From Oligoflexus sp. (GTDB taxonomy: Bacteria > Bdellovibrionota_B > Oligoflexia > Oligoflexales > Oligoflexaceae): a stretch of 64,000 nt of DNA. The stretch lies in contig JACMOC010000072.1 in assembly GCA_014378195.1 (NCBI GenBank), forward strand, positions 62,001 through 126,000, read 5' to 3'. A model generated the notes under the pieces. The model saw nothing but the letters and a program-made list of their open reading frames with translations. It searched no databases and was not told where the DNA came from. The position numbers and the translations under genes are program-made. Within the stretch, counting starts at the first letter, position 1. Each line of letters opens with the position of its first letter. Positions 34,839 to 44,570 of the stretch are shown here, one piece after another.

Positions 34839-36905
34839 ATGCGATATCTGTTTATACTGAGTCTGCTTGCCCTTTGCTTTATTCCGTCTTGTAAATCGAA
34901 ACATCATAAGCATGATTCATCTGCTCCTGCGCAGACAGAAGTGCTTCCTTTCGAAGCGCTTCCGCCGAAAGCGTATGTTAAGAAAATTAAGACTTTATTA
35001 ACCGGCCTTGCTCCCACGGCCGCAGAGGTTCTGTCGGTTGAATCAAGCCCGGAGCACCTTCGAAACCTGATCGATGAATGGACAAAACTTCCGTCCTCAC
35101 ACGTGATAATTGAGCGATTTTTTGCGAATGCATTTGAACAATCTCAAGTGCGTGCGACTGATTTTACCAGCGATGTCGATGACGGAGAATCACATCCCAA
35201 CACCAATCTCGTCGAAAATTTTCGCCAGAGTTTCGGTAAAACTGTCAATGCTCTATTAGACGAAAATCGTCTTTTCACAGACGTGTTCACGACGCATAGT
35301 TTTATGATGACAACGGCAATGATGATGTACTATGCGTATACCGATACAAGTATGCGCGCTGATGCAACACCAACAGGTGCGGGCAAACGAGTTGATCGAT
35401 TGTATAATGCGGACCAGGCGTTTGGTTTTCGTTTTACAAGCAAAACGACAATCCCTCTTGAAGATAGCGTAAATACAGCCAATCCCAACTATATGACCTT
35501 TACCATCAGCGATTTACCGTCCCGTTTCTCGACTGTTGCCACGAATAATGACGACGGCCCAACTTGCAGCATAATTGACCCTATAATTTTTGATAAGACT
35601 CACTCGGTTTCAGGAGGTGGTCGCTTATCACACTGGTTGTATTCTGTCCTTGTGGGAGGGGGGTTCAATTTTATTCCAGCAACAGGCGTGCATGAGTGCA
35701 AAGGGCGTGCGAAAGCTTCAGTTGTCATGAAGGATAGTGATTACAGTGATTGGCGAATGGTCACAATCTCTGGTGTTGACGCAGCTCATCCTCAGACTCG
35801 CTTTTTTGATATTCCCTCACTGCGCGCCGGTTCAAGTTTGACCCTTAACACGCCACGCGTCGGTTACTACACGACGCCAGCCTTCTTTGCACAATTTAGC
35901 ACCAACATCAGCAACCAAGCCCGAGGCATTATCAACCAGACGATGATCGTCGGTCTCGGGCATAGTTTTGACGGAAGTAGCACTGTTGTGGGCGCTACAG
36001 GGCCAGGCGCGGACCCTGCTCACGCATCCATGCCCGCTTGTAAGGGTTGTCATGCAAACCTCGATCCCATGAGGCGTTTCTTTCGCGCTCATTACTCGTT
36101 AAATTTCGGCTCACAGGATAATGTCGCGGAACAAGGTGTCCCAGGTACCTTCATCTTCGACAGCGTAATTGCAAGCACACCTAGCATCGAAGATCTTGGT
36201 CATCAAATTGTGCAACATCCCGGTTTTAAAATTGCCTGGACACGCAAACTTTGTAGCTTTATAAACAGCTCGGACTGTAACGAAGATGATCCTGAACTGA
36301 TAAGAGTTGCCAATGTATTTGCGAGTAGCGGTTATGAATGGAATGTTCTTGTGCGAGAACTCCTATCGTCGCCTCTCACGACTTATGCTAAGGCGACGGC
36401 AACCGCAACAAGCAACGGGGCGGTCACACCACTGGCCCGTCGTACGCAGTTTTGTTCAATCCTCGAAAATCGACTAAATATTCCTGATATATGTGGTCTA
36501 TCTGTGCCGCAATCAGGCAAAATCGGTAAGACTATCCCTTCTTTAGCGGCGCAAATTCCAAGCGATCAATATAGCCGCGGACAAAAGACGGCAACTTACC
36601 TATCATCATCGGACCCTTTTTCATTGAGTACTTTTGAGAAGGTTTGTGCTCTGGCTGCTGATAAAGTCGTCGATGCAAAAACACCGATTGGTATCAACTT
36701 TACGAGTGCCAACCCCAAGGTCGCCATAGATTCAATTGTTAAAGATTTCATGGGAATTCCGACTGGTGACGATCTAACTCCTATTCAAATTCTTACAAAT
36801 AATTTCAATGACACTAAGTCGTCGGGCGCAACATCGACGATCGCCCTTAAATCCACATTTACATTAGCCTGCCTTTCACCGGCCTTGACAAGCATTGCTC
36901 AATAA
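34839..36905 (+). CDS. Lipoprotein with one CxxCH motif (second cassette)
   Basis: 688 aa. The signal peptide MRYLFILSLLALCFIPSC gives a lipoprotein anchor. Residues about 45-65 (YVKKIKTLLTGLAPTAAEV) resemble the start of DUF1549/DUF1588-type cytochrome-like proteins, and CKGCHANLDPMRRFF near residue 400 matches the CKGCHSTLDPLADFF of the 20055 gene. Only one CxxCH motif is seen here, against two there. GAGGA precedes the ATG. The following DUF1501-like gene starts 10 bases after the stop. Probably a periplasmic-facing partner of it. Confidence 0.75.
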   Translation: MRYLFILSLLALCFIPSCKSKHHKHDSSAPAQTEVLPFEALPPKAYVKKIKTLLTGLAPTAAEVLSVESSPEHLRNLIDEWTKLPSSHVIIERFFANAFEQSQVRATDFTSDVDDGESHPNTNLVENFRQSFGKTVNALLDENRLFTDVFTTHSFMMTTAMMMYYAYTDTSMRADATPTGAGKRVDRLYNADQAFGFRFTSKTTIPLEDSVNTANPNYMTFTISDLPSRFSTVATNNDDGPTCSIIDPIIFDKTHSVSGGGRLSHWLYSVLVGGGFNFIPATGVHECKGRAKASVVMKDSDYSDWRMVTISGVDAAHPQTRFFDIPSLRAGSSLTLNTPRVGYYTTPAFFAQFSTNISNQARGIINQTMIVGLGHSFDGSSTVVGATGPGADPAHASMPACKGCHANLDPMRRFFRAHYSLNFGSQDNVAEQGVPGTFIFDSVIASTPSIEDLGHQIVQHPGFKIAWTRKLCSFINSSDCNEDDPELIRVANVFASSGYEWNVLVRELLSSPLTTYAKATATATSNGAVTPLARRTQFCSILENRLNIPDICGLSVPQSGKIGKTIPSLAAQIPSDQYSRGQKTATYLSSSDPFSLSTFEKVCALAADKVVDAKTPIGINFTSANPKVAIDSIVKDFMGIPTGDDLTPIQILTNNFNDTKSSGATSTIALKSTFTLACLSPALTSIAQ

Positions 36906-36915
36906 GGGACTTCGA

Positions 36916-38232
36916 ATGAATCTATCGCGACGTGATTTAGTGATGCAGACTTTGTTCGGAACTGGGCTCGTTGGAATTCAGTCTTTGGCGACTGGTCTTC
37001 CCATAAGCCTCATTACGAACCCGCAGCGAGCTATGGCAGCCGATGTCTTAAATGGTTTCGTCAACCCTCAGTTTCTCATCTTTAGTACGTCGAGCAGCGG
37101 CGATCCGCTTAACTGCAATGTGCCTGGCACCTACGACGATGCCGACATCGGTCACGCAAACGATCCTTCGATGGCTGCAACCCCTATCACACTCGGGAAT
37201 GGGACCGTAGTGAAAGGAGCTCAGGTCTGGTCGACGCTTGCGCCAGCACTATTGGCCCGCACTTGTTTTTTTCATCACAGCACGTATACGGTCGTCCATC
37301 CGGATGAAAATAAGGTTCTGCGGCTCATGGGCCAGATTCAGCAGAGTGAAATGTTGCCATCCCTCCTATCGCGCGAACTCTCATCTGTTCTCGGAACGAT
37401 CCGGTCACAACCGATTTCATTGAGCGGGAACGTTAACGAGACAATTTATTACCAGAGTGCACCTCAGCCACTCATTACGCCAACAACCTTAGCCAACGTC
37501 TTGGGAGCACCGGCTAATGGGCTCGGAACTCCAGCTCTGCTTAAAATACGCGATAAAAACCTCGATAATTTGAATGCGTGGCTCAAATCATATGGCACCA
37601 ATAGTCAGAAACGTTTCGTCGATCAATTTGCAATTTCGCGGGCTCAACTCCGTACGATGCAGGATGGGCTGCTAACGAGTCTTGCGGCTATTGATGATGA
37701 TTCACCTTTATCTCAGATCCGCGCGGCTATTATTCTGTTCCAAATGAAGGTATCACCCGTTGCGACGATTCATATTCCGTTTGGGGGTGATAATCATAAC
37801 GACGAAGCTTTGGCCAATGAGGTGCAGGACCACACAGACGCGTTGACTACCCTTAACGGAATGCAATCCGCTCTCGTAGCGGCGAATATGCAAGACAAGG
37901 TTTCATTTGGATTAACGAATGTCTTTGGTCGAACTCTTAGAAAAGACGATGTCGTGAACGGCAGAAATCACAACGATAGTCATCACGTGAGTTTAATGAT
38001 GGGCGCGAACGTAAAAGGTTCGCTCATTGGTGGACTTGGCAACGACGGCAAGTCCTTCAAGGCCTTAGGTCTCGATTCCTCGACCGGCCTTGGCACGAAT
38101 AGCGGTGATATCGCTTATTCGGATACTTTTGCTTCCATGGGCAAGACAATGGCGAAGGCAGTTGGTTTTTCAGATGCGTTGATAGATGCTAATATTCGAA
38201 TTGGAAAAACGATTCGATCAGCTCTTGTTTAG
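36916..38232 (+). CDS. DUF1501-like protein with Tat signal (second cassette)
   Basis: 438 aa. MNLSRRDLVMQTLFGTGLVG is a clear twin-arginine signal. Later motifs parallel the DUF1501 protein at 21698: GGDNHNDEAL where that one has GGLDTHANQ, and NVFGRTLRKDDVVNGRNHND where that one has YSDFGRTPKVNNSAGRDHWP. The DTH is changed to DNH and the RDHWP to RNHND, so the likely metal site differs. AAGGGA precedes the ATG. It forms a two-gene operon with the CxxCH lipoprotein. Confidence 0.75.
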   Translation: MNLSRRDLVMQTLFGTGLVGIQSLATGLPISLITNPQRAMAADVLNGFVNPQFLIFSTSSSGDPLNCNVPGTYDDADIGHANDPSMAATPITLGNGTVVKGAQVWSTLAPALLARTCFFHHSTYTVVHPDENKVLRLMGQIQQSEMLPSLLSRELSSVLGTIRSQPISLSGNVNETIYYQSAPQPLITPTTLANVLGAPANGLGTPALLKIRDKNLDNLNAWLKSYGTNSQKRFVDQFAISRAQLRTMQDGLLTSLAAIDDDSPLSQIRAAIILFQMKVSPVATIHIPFGGDNHNDEALANEVQDHTDALTTLNGMQSALVAANMQDKVSFGLTNVFGRTLRKDDVVNGRNHNDSHHVSLMMGANVKGSLIGGLGNDGKSFKALGLDSSTGLGTNSGDIAYSDTFASMGKTMAKAVGFSDALIDANIRIGKTIRSALV

Positions 38233-38256
38233 GCTCATCGAAAATAGCGAAAATAT

Positions 38257-38958
38257 TTAATTATAAAAATAACAATTAGCCCCTACTTTGCAGCCTAGAT
38301 TAAGGTTGAGATCATCAAAGGCTTCGATCCGGCTATCCCGAGACAAACTTCCATAAAAAACATCAACTTTGCCATTGGAGAAAATTTCCTGTGCAGTACC
38401 TTGGCGATTGAATCGCCCCATTACTGTATCGCCGATGCAGAAGTTTTCGACGCAGCGATATCCAACACCGGCTTTGATGTTGTCAAGAAAGGATAGAGAA
38501 TGAAACGAATCGGTCAGGAAAGTTGATTTCCCGTTCGCAAAAACTTCCGTCGCGCGCTCCATCTTATCCGACCAATCAATGACACGATCGTGGCGGCAGA
38601 CGCCGTAGTTACACCGAACGCTTATACTGAAGTCCGAAGCGTTACCGGTGGATTCTCCTGAGAAAGTGTCGAGCCTATAGGAGATCTTCGCGTCGGGTAG
38701 AATCCTCAGAACAGGCCCTATCCAGGGCATAGTATTGTCTATAATGTGATCTCCAGGCTGCAAAGGTCGATTTAGTGGGCCGTGTCCTTCGCCTGGTCCG
38801 TCGTGGTCAGGCCTGTGGGAGCCGCCTTCATCTCCGACGTTACCTTCGTCTCCATTGTCATGACCGTGACCATAATCGCCATATACCGGGCCATCTGGAT
38901 TTAGAGGCTGAGCATTGAGAGTGAGGGATATAAGAAAAAACAAGATTGAAAGGTACAT
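38257..38958 (-). CDS. Secreted protein with Gly/Asp/His-rich N-terminus
   Basis: 233 aa, family not recognised. Signal peptide MYLSILFFLISLTLNA; then a linker of about 40 residues dominated by Gly, Asp, Glu and His (YGHGHDNGDEG, RPDHDGPGEGHGP), suggestive of metal binding or disorder; then a Cys-containing domain with three paired repeats (CNYGVCRHD, CVENFCIGD, CKVGANCYF). ATG 38958 follows AAAGGAA at about 11 bases. The function is unknown. Confidence 0.6.
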   Translation of the reverse strand: MYLSILFFLISLTLNAQPLNPDGPVYGDYGHGHDNGDEGNVGDEGGSHRPDHDGPGEGHGPLNRPLQPGDHIIDNTMPWIGPVLRILPDAKISYRLDTFSGESTGNASDFSISVRCNYGVCRHDRVIDWSDKMERATEVFANGKSTFLTDSFHSLSFLDNIKAGVGYRCVENFCIGDTVMGRFNRQGTAQEIFSNGKVDVFYGSLSRDSRIEAFDDLNLNLGCKVGANCYFYN

Positions 38959-39117
38959 GTTCAAAGCCGTTCCTTTCCTGGAATTCTGTCCTGCGATTTC
39001 CACTCATTACCAGTTCGATAAGGGTGCATAGACAGTGCCAAGGAGGAGCTTCATGGACACTTGTATCCCTGTTCATAAGTACGTTCATGCTGAGCATGAG
39101 TAAGAATGCTCAGAACG

Positions 39118-39152
39118 AAAAAACGACCAAAGATTTGTGATCCTTGGTCGTT
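39118..39152 (-). terminator. Rho-independent terminator of the ABC-F gene
   Basis: Stem AACGACCAA / TTGGTCGTT (39122-39130 with 39144-39152) followed on the minus strand by six T, 20 bases after the stop at 39174. Confidence 0.8.
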
Positions 39153-39173
39153 CCTGAGGGCATGAAGTTCTGA

Positions 39174-41186
39174 TTAACGCAAACGGCCCATTTCACTGAG
39201 GCGGATTTCCGTTTGCTCAAGACCGGCTGCGGCTTCGAGCCATTGCTCTTCATTGGTCTCAAGTTGTCTTTGGAAAACTTTGACTTCGTCGTTGATTTTC
39301 TGGGCTTCTGAATAGGCTGATGGATTCACTTTCGCAAGCTTGTCTTCAAGCTTTTGAATAGCAGACTTGAGAGGAGCTTGATCCTTCTCAAGCTTTTCGA
39401 TGAGCTTTTGCAGACGCGTGCGTTCGCGTTTGAGGTTCTTCACGTCCTCTTCATTCACGACAAACGTTGGTTTCTCGCGTTCTTTTTGGTCTCGCTCTTT
39501 TTGTTTCTCTTTTTCGCGCTCCTTGTCCTTGGCAGTTGAGCCCTTGCTCATCTCCTTGCTCGGGGCCAGAACGTTCGGGAAATTGAGCTTCGCGGCCATG
39601 CTTTGGTAATCATCGAGCTGGCCGATAAAGAGCTGAGAACGGCCATCCGGAAGCATGACAAAGATATGGGTTGCGAGAGAGTCAATGAAGTTACGGTCGT
39701 GACTTACAAACAGCAAGGTTCCGTCATAACTCTTCATGCCTTCGATCAGGACCTCGACCGACGTCATATCCAAATGGTTGGTCGGTTCGTCAAGGACAAG
39801 AAAGTTGGCCTGTTGAACCAAAGAACGACAGAGCGCCACCCGCGCTTTTTCGCCCCCTGAGAGGACTTTTATCGGCTTAAATACATCGTCGCCACTGAAG
39901 AGGAATGAACCCAGGATACGGCGGGCATCCTTTTCGCCGAGGTCACTTCTCACATCTAGGACGTTGGTGAGGATCGTTTCCTCAAAACGCAAAGTCTCTT
40001 CCTGGTTTTGAGCGAAATAAGCTGGCTTAACGTTGTAACCAAATTCAAAACTGCCCTGACGCGCTGGGATCTGTCCCGCTATCGTTTTGAGGAACGTGGA
40101 TTTGCCAATACCGTTACTGCCGATAATGGCGATGCGCGCCTGTTTTTCGACCAGTAACTCGATGCCCGAGGCAAGTGTCGACTGGTAACCTATGCTCAGG
40201 TCTTTTATGCGCAAAATATCGCGGCCGCATGACGGCGCTGGCGGCAGTTTGAAAACGAGATTTTGTTCGGTGGCCACAACCCGAATGTCGCTCTCAAGAG
40301 CACGAATACGTTCGATTTGTTTGGCTTTTGACTGGGCTTGCGTAGCCTTGGATGCTTTCGCACCGAATCGTTCAACGAATGATTCCAGATGTTCGCGCTG
40401 AGTCTCTAGATTCGCCCGACGTGATTCGAGCTGCTCCGACTCAATGGCTCGTTGCTCAAGCATTGCATCAAAGTTGCCTTTGTACGGCCGAAGCTCGCCA
40501 TGGCTTAAATAAAGAGTCATGCTTGCAAGGCGATTGAGGAGAGCCCTATCATGCGATACGAACAAAAGGGTGCCGCGGAAACTCTGCAGATAGCGTTCTA
40601 CCCACACCAAACTCGGAAGATCCAAGTGGTTGGTAGGCTCATCGAGTATCAGGACATCAGGTTCGTTCAGGAAGACCTTGGCCAGTTCGAGTCGCATACG
40701 CCATCCACCCGATAACGAGCGCGGATCCGCAGCACAAATCTCATCGCTGAACCCTAAGCCGCCCAAGATCGAACTTGCCCTGGAATCGAGGCTGTAACCG
40801 CCGGCTTGGTTATAAAGGCTTTCCGCCTTTTCAAACGCCGAGATCCGCTCGTCGGAACTGTCCGTCTCGAGAAGTATCAGTTCGGCATCCATCTGTCTTT
40901 TAAGGACAGAAAGAGTTCTGTGGCCAGCGACGCATTCCTCCAAAACAGTAGAGGCAGGGTTGGCCTCTGGTTCCTGAGGGAGATAACCAAGGCGCAGCCC
41001 TTGCGAACTGAGAATACGGCCTCCGTCAATAGGCTCCTGACCGCAGAGGATGTTGAGCAAAGTCGTTTTACCGGCTCCGTTAGACCCGACCAAGGCTATC
41101 TTTTCCCCGTCGGGGAAGCGGTAGTTGACGTGATCGAGTACGGTACGAGAGCCAAAATTCTTGTAGAGATTTTCAATGGCGAGCAT
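39174..41186 (-). CDS. ABC-F family ATPase (Uup/EttA-type)
   Basis: 670 aa soluble protein with two ABC domains and no membrane part. First Walker A GSNGAGKTTLL (about residue 35) with LSGGWRMRLELAKVF; second GSNGIGKSTFL (about 355) with LSGGEKARVALCRSL; both have VLDEPTNHLD. A charged linker rich in Lys, Glu and Arg (about 550-575) and a C-terminal coiled coil (about 590-670) place it with Uup-type ABC-F proteins, which act on ribosomes or at replication intermediates. It has a dedicated terminator. The start ATG 41186 follows a weak ribosome binding site. Confidence 0.92.
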   Translation of the reverse strand: MLAIENLYKNFGSRTVLDHVNYRFPDGEKIALVGSNGAGKTTLLNILCGQEPIDGGRILSSQGLRLGYLPQEPEANPASTVLEECVAGHRTLSVLKRQMDAELILLETDSSDERISAFEKAESLYNQAGGYSLDSRASSILGGLGFSDEICAADPRSLSGGWRMRLELAKVFLNEPDVLILDEPTNHLDLPSLVWVERYLQSFRGTLLFVSHDRALLNRLASMTLYLSHGELRPYKGNFDAMLEQRAIESEQLESRRANLETQREHLESFVERFGAKASKATQAQSKAKQIERIRALESDIRVVATEQNLVFKLPPAPSCGRDILRIKDLSIGYQSTLASGIELLVEKQARIAIIGSNGIGKSTFLKTIAGQIPARQGSFEFGYNVKPAYFAQNQEETLRFEETILTNVLDVRSDLGEKDARRILGSFLFSGDDVFKPIKVLSGGEKARVALCRSLVQQANFLVLDEPTNHLDMTSVEVLIEGMKSYDGTLLFVSHDRNFIDSLATHIFVMLPDGRSQLFIGQLDDYQSMAAKLNFPNVLAPSKEMSKGSTAKDKEREKEKQKERDQKEREKPTFVVNEEDVKNLKRERTRLQKLIEKLEKDQAPLKSAIQKLEDKLAKVNPSAYSEAQKINDEVKVFQRQLETNEEQWLEAAAGLEQTEIRLSEMGRLR

Positions 41187-41198
41187 TCTGGAGGCCTA

Positions 41199-42395
41199 TC
41201 ATGTTCCGCTTTTTTCGATCGATTCGAGATCATGGTTCACTGCTTCGAGATTGTCTCGGACAGTATCCAGGTGATCCGCTAATGGGTAATCGCGAAGAGC
41301 TTGTTCTAAGTAATTCCGAGCTTGTTTCAAATAGGCGGATTTCGCCTTGGTGTCATTGATCGGCGCCGAGTTGGAAAACGCCTCGGCCGCACGCTGCCTT
41401 AGGTCCTTCACCGCGCGATTGCTATATTGTTTTTGTTTCTCTTGCGCCTGGGCGTAAAAGGGGTCTTCTTTTTTCACACGACTCACGTGATCAAGGGCTG
41501 CTTTGTAATCCCTCTTATCCGCGAGTTTCTGCGCGGCGATGAGGAGTGTGTCGCTTCCCATGAGATCGAGAGCCGCATTGCTATCGACCGGAGCTGCAGC
41601 GGACGTTGGTGCGACCTGCGGTACGGCGGGTGTTACCGAGGCTTCAGCTCCTGGTACAGTGCCAGCAGCTCCTGCTCCGTTCACGCCCGTGATGCTTTCA
41701 GCGCCGGACACAGGTGGAATTCCCGGGACGGCGGCTTCGGTTTTCGCGCTTGGAAGATCAGCAGCGCCAACATCAGGCCATTCGGCTCCGCGTTCCTTTA
41801 CAACAGTCGCGACGCTGATATTAAACGTCTCGCTGTTCTTGGTGTGGGAAAGAAGCTTTTTCACGAGCATTAAAGTGTCATGATTTTTGAGGGTCGCATT
41901 GCTTCGCAAAGCTTTTGGGAGATCGACTTCTAGATCCTGAAAGGTTTTCTCGAGAGAAAGACCACCGGTATTGTCAGCCGCTTGATTGGTATGAAGATCC
42001 TGCGTTTGGAAACTCGTCCGGCGTTCCCAGTCTTTGTCGACCATCCGCATTTGAGTCACGACAAAAATCGCTTCTTCGAGCGATCCTGGCTGCGTGGGAT
42101 AAAGTTGGGTCGCCCGCATGAGATCATCTTCATTCATGGGAACGGCCATATTATTAGTACGACCCCATAGGCCCTGCACATCAGCAGCCGATGGGCTTGC
42201 CGGAGGAACTGCAGCGCCGCCAGCGGACCCCGAACCGGGTGCAGCCGTCGTTTGCCCTGAAGGAATTTTCTGGCCTTCTTTTTCCAGAGGATGCTCCGAA
42301 GCCGTTTTACGGCGCGGACGGGACGGTGTCGTTACACAAGCTGTTGAACCTGTTAATAAGCTGATCAACAAAGCCTGGGAAAAGCGAGATCTCAT
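41199..42395 (-). CDS. Lipoprotein with TPR-like C-terminus
   Basis: 398 aa. The signal peptide ends GSTAC. A Pro/Ala/Ser/Gly-rich linker (about residues 25-70) and a second one (215-265) flank a helical middle domain. The C-terminal 120 residues (IAAQKLADKRDYKAALDHVSRV and LKQARNYLEQALRDYP) have TPR-like helical pairs. AAAGGATC stands before ATG 42395. It lies 12 bases upstream of the ABC-F gene. Possibly an envelope scaffold; not identified. Confidence 0.6.
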   Translation of the reverse strand: MRSRFSQALLISLLTGSTACVTTPSRPRRKTASEHPLEKEGQKIPSGQTTAAPGSGSAGGAAVPPASPSAADVQGLWGRTNNMAVPMNEDDLMRATQLYPTQPGSLEEAIFVVTQMRMVDKDWERRTSFQTQDLHTNQAADNTGGLSLEKTFQDLEVDLPKALRSNATLKNHDTLMLVKKLLSHTKNSETFNISVATVVKERGAEWPDVGAADLPSAKTEAAVPGIPPVSGAESITGVNGAGAAGTVPGAEASVTPAVPQVAPTSAAAPVDSNAALDLMGSDTLLIAAQKLADKRDYKAALDHVSRVKKEDPFYAQAQEKQKQYSNRAVKDLRQRAAEAFSNSAPINDTKAKSAYLKQARNYLEQALRDYPLADHLDTVRDNLEAVNHDLESIEKSGT

Positions 42396-42570
42396 CGCAA
42401 TGATCCTTTGCATGGCCCAAAGCGGGCAGGGCTGGAGAATAATGAAGCGTGCAAAAAGGATGCTCCAAGCTTAGCCTGTAGGGCATCCTTCCATGCAATG
42501 GTAGCGGATTTTTGGCAAAATTCCCAGGGGAACGATGGAGTACGTCAGGATTTTCTTTGGCGCAGGCCTT

Positions 42571-43815
42571 TTAGAAATTCATGGAAAGCCCAAGGAGCAT
42601 TCGACGATCTTCCTTGGGAGTTGCCGTCGAGGAAATATCACGGCCATAAGTCGAGAATTCAAGTGATACGACACCGATTTCAACAGTCGTTCCGAAGGTG
42701 AAGTAGCCTTGGCTAAGCCCCATGGCAACCGTGAAAGGTGAGCGCTCGAGGGGATTTCCGACAAAAAACTCGATACCGGCGTGAAGCTGCTTTAAAGGCG
42801 CAATTCCATCTAAGCCATAGTGGTCCTGGCCTATGGTTATCGGGAGATGATGAAGGTCAACCGCAATGCGGGCGGCAAGTTTGCTACTAAAGCGCGGGGT
42901 CATCGATAGACCAAGACGGACATCGGTTGGATCTACCGTGGACAGGGCCTCGGGGTTCTCAAAACTGCCTTTGAAAACGGTACCGCAGACGCGCTCACGT
43001 TTTTTGCTGAAGGGATTAAGGTAATCGTCTTTGCAGCCAGTCGGTGCGTTCAGCATGGAGACGCCGAGTGTCGGATACCAGAAGTCGGCGACGGTCCACA
43101 TGAAGCCGGTGTCAACAGCGAAGCCGCTCGATTTGTTGGACCCTTCTTTGATGCTGGTCTGAAGCGTCTTCGCATTTTTGAGCTCGTCGACTGGTATTTT
43201 GTCTTCGTATGCAAAACGCGCAATATAACGCCCTACGACGCCCGCACTTATCATGTGTGACTTGTCGGTGAAAGACATACCATAGAGGGCGCCGACGTCA
43301 GAAATCGCACTGGTTCGTGCCAGTGTTTTGTTATCCGCATCCACCATCGATTGGATGGTGGTCTGTGAATAGGCGCCTGCGATGGAGGGGTTGCTGCCTA
43401 CATCAAACATCATGAGGGGGAAAAGAGCGCTCATCGCCCAGAACGGTTTGTCCGAGAGTTGCCCCGCCTGACCGGCGACCTTTGATATATCATTGGCCGA
43501 ACTGTTACTGCTCACGCCCTGAATAAAATCACGGCTTGCGGTGTTCGCGCCCACGATGATGTTGGGGACTTTCACAAGTTCAACCGTGCTGCGGCTTCTC
43601 GGTTTGCGCCCGCGCGCGAGGCCGGCAGGATTGGTCCACACGGCGTTCTCGTCGTTGGCAACGGCGGTGAAAGCGCCGCCCATACCCTGAGGTCTTATAG
43701 GAGTGAACGATTCTGGAATTTCTTGAGCGCGGGCAACGCTGGAAAACAGGCCGGCACCTAAGATGATGCTCGTGCAGGCCAGCGCAGCTCTAACTCTCAA
43801 GATCTTTTTTTCCAT
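42571..43815 (-). CDS. Outer-membrane protein of the PorV/FadL-like (UPF0164) type
   Basis: 414 aa. Signal peptide to about residue 30 (SVARAQ), then RPQGMGGAFTAVANDENAVWTNPAGL, split here as RPQGMGGAFTAVAND plus ENAVWTNPAGL, the standard N-terminus of PorV/FadL-like barrels. The rest alternates as beta-strands and ends in LSMNF with terminal Phe. GGGGG lies 9 bases before ATG 43815. These barrels transport hydrophobic compounds or serve secretion systems; here no such system is adjacent. Confidence 0.75.
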   Translation of the reverse strand: MEKKILRVRAALACTSIILGAGLFSSVARAQEIPESFTPIRPQGMGGAFTAVANDENAVWTNPAGLARGRKPRSRSTVELVKVPNIIVGANTASRDFIQGVSSNSSANDISKVAGQAGQLSDKPFWAMSALFPLMMFDVGSNPSIAGAYSQTTIQSMVDADNKTLARTSAISDVGALYGMSFTDKSHMISAGVVGRYIARFAYEDKIPVDELKNAKTLQTSIKEGSNKSSGFAVDTGFMWTVADFWYPTLGVSMLNAPTGCKDDYLNPFSKKRERVCGTVFKGSFENPEALSTVDPTDVRLGLSMTPRFSSKLAARIAVDLHHLPITIGQDHYGLDGIAPLKQLHAGIEFFVGNPLERSPFTVAMGLSQGYFTFGTTVEIGVVSLEFSTYGRDISSTATPKEDRRMLLGLSMNF

Positions 43816-43856
43816 TCGTCTCATCCCCCGGCAGACTTTATTTTCGGCGTTTGGCT

Positions 43857-44486
43857 TTATCGCGTTTCGAAGTTGTTCAGCGTAGCGAGTTCTTCGATGT
43901 TGCGATTAAGCTTTCTGATCTCGACGTCTTTCTTCTGAAGGAGGTCCGTGAGAAACAAAATGCGCTCATCTTTCAGACGAATAAGCTCATTTTTAGTTGC
44001 TAAGAGTTCTTTCGACAGTTCTGCGGTGCGGCTTAACGCATCCTGGGCAAAAGTTAGAAGTTCCGAAGAATCCTCTGAGAAATCATAGTCTTGTAACGGT
44101 CCCATCTCAGGTTCCGGAGTGCGATATGTATAGGTTTTATCATTGAACGACGGGGTGCTGGTGGTTGTTTTTACGTCTTTTTTTCGGGCGGATTGGTTTC
44201 TCTCGTTCGCGCTTCTCTCAGGATTCAAGTTAAATTCAGGCATGGTTGGCTCCATTGCAAAATCGGGTTCTTTCGGATGAATTTCCGAAGCATTAGAAAC
44301 GAAAACCGTAAGCTGGTCCTGCATGATAAGTATCGATTCATTGACGAAACGCGCCGAGATCTGACCCTCTTCGATGAGCTCCCAGACCTTGTCTTCGGTG
44401 ATTTGGCTTTTTTTAGCAAACTCCGCTAAAGTTGGAGCTGTTTTACGTTGTTCGCTTTCAAATACGGGTTCGCGCCGACTCTCCAT
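43857..44486 (-). CDS. Protein with N-terminal helix-turn-helix-like domain and C-terminal coiled coil
   Basis: 209 aa. Residues about 18-60 (TLAEFAKKSQITEDKVWELI and GQISARFVNESILI) look like a MerR/excisionase-type winged helix. A disordered Thr/Pro-rich middle follows, and the last 65 residues (ELLATKNELIRLKDERILFL and following) form a coiled coil. No effector domain. It starts 84 bases from the divergent CHASE2 cyclase, so it could regulate that gene or the barrel gene behind it. ATG 44486 has AAGGAG 8 bases upstream; a GTG at 44495 is less suitable. Confidence 0.6.
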   Translation of the reverse strand: MESRREPVFESEQRKTAPTLAEFAKKSQITEDKVWELIEEGQISARFVNESILIMQDQLTVFVSNASEIHPKEPDFAMEPTMPEFNLNPERSANERNQSARKKDVKTTTSTPSFNDKTYTYRTPEPEMGPLQDYDFSEDSSELLTFAQDALSRTAELSKELLATKNELIRLKDERILFLTDLLQKKDVEIRKLNRNIEELATLNNFETR

Positions 44487-44570
44487 TCGCTTCACTCCTT
44501 AAGACTAATCTTTTCTAAAATTTGTCCGAATAATCCCCGAGAAATAGACGTTCAGCAGCCGGGGAAATTT

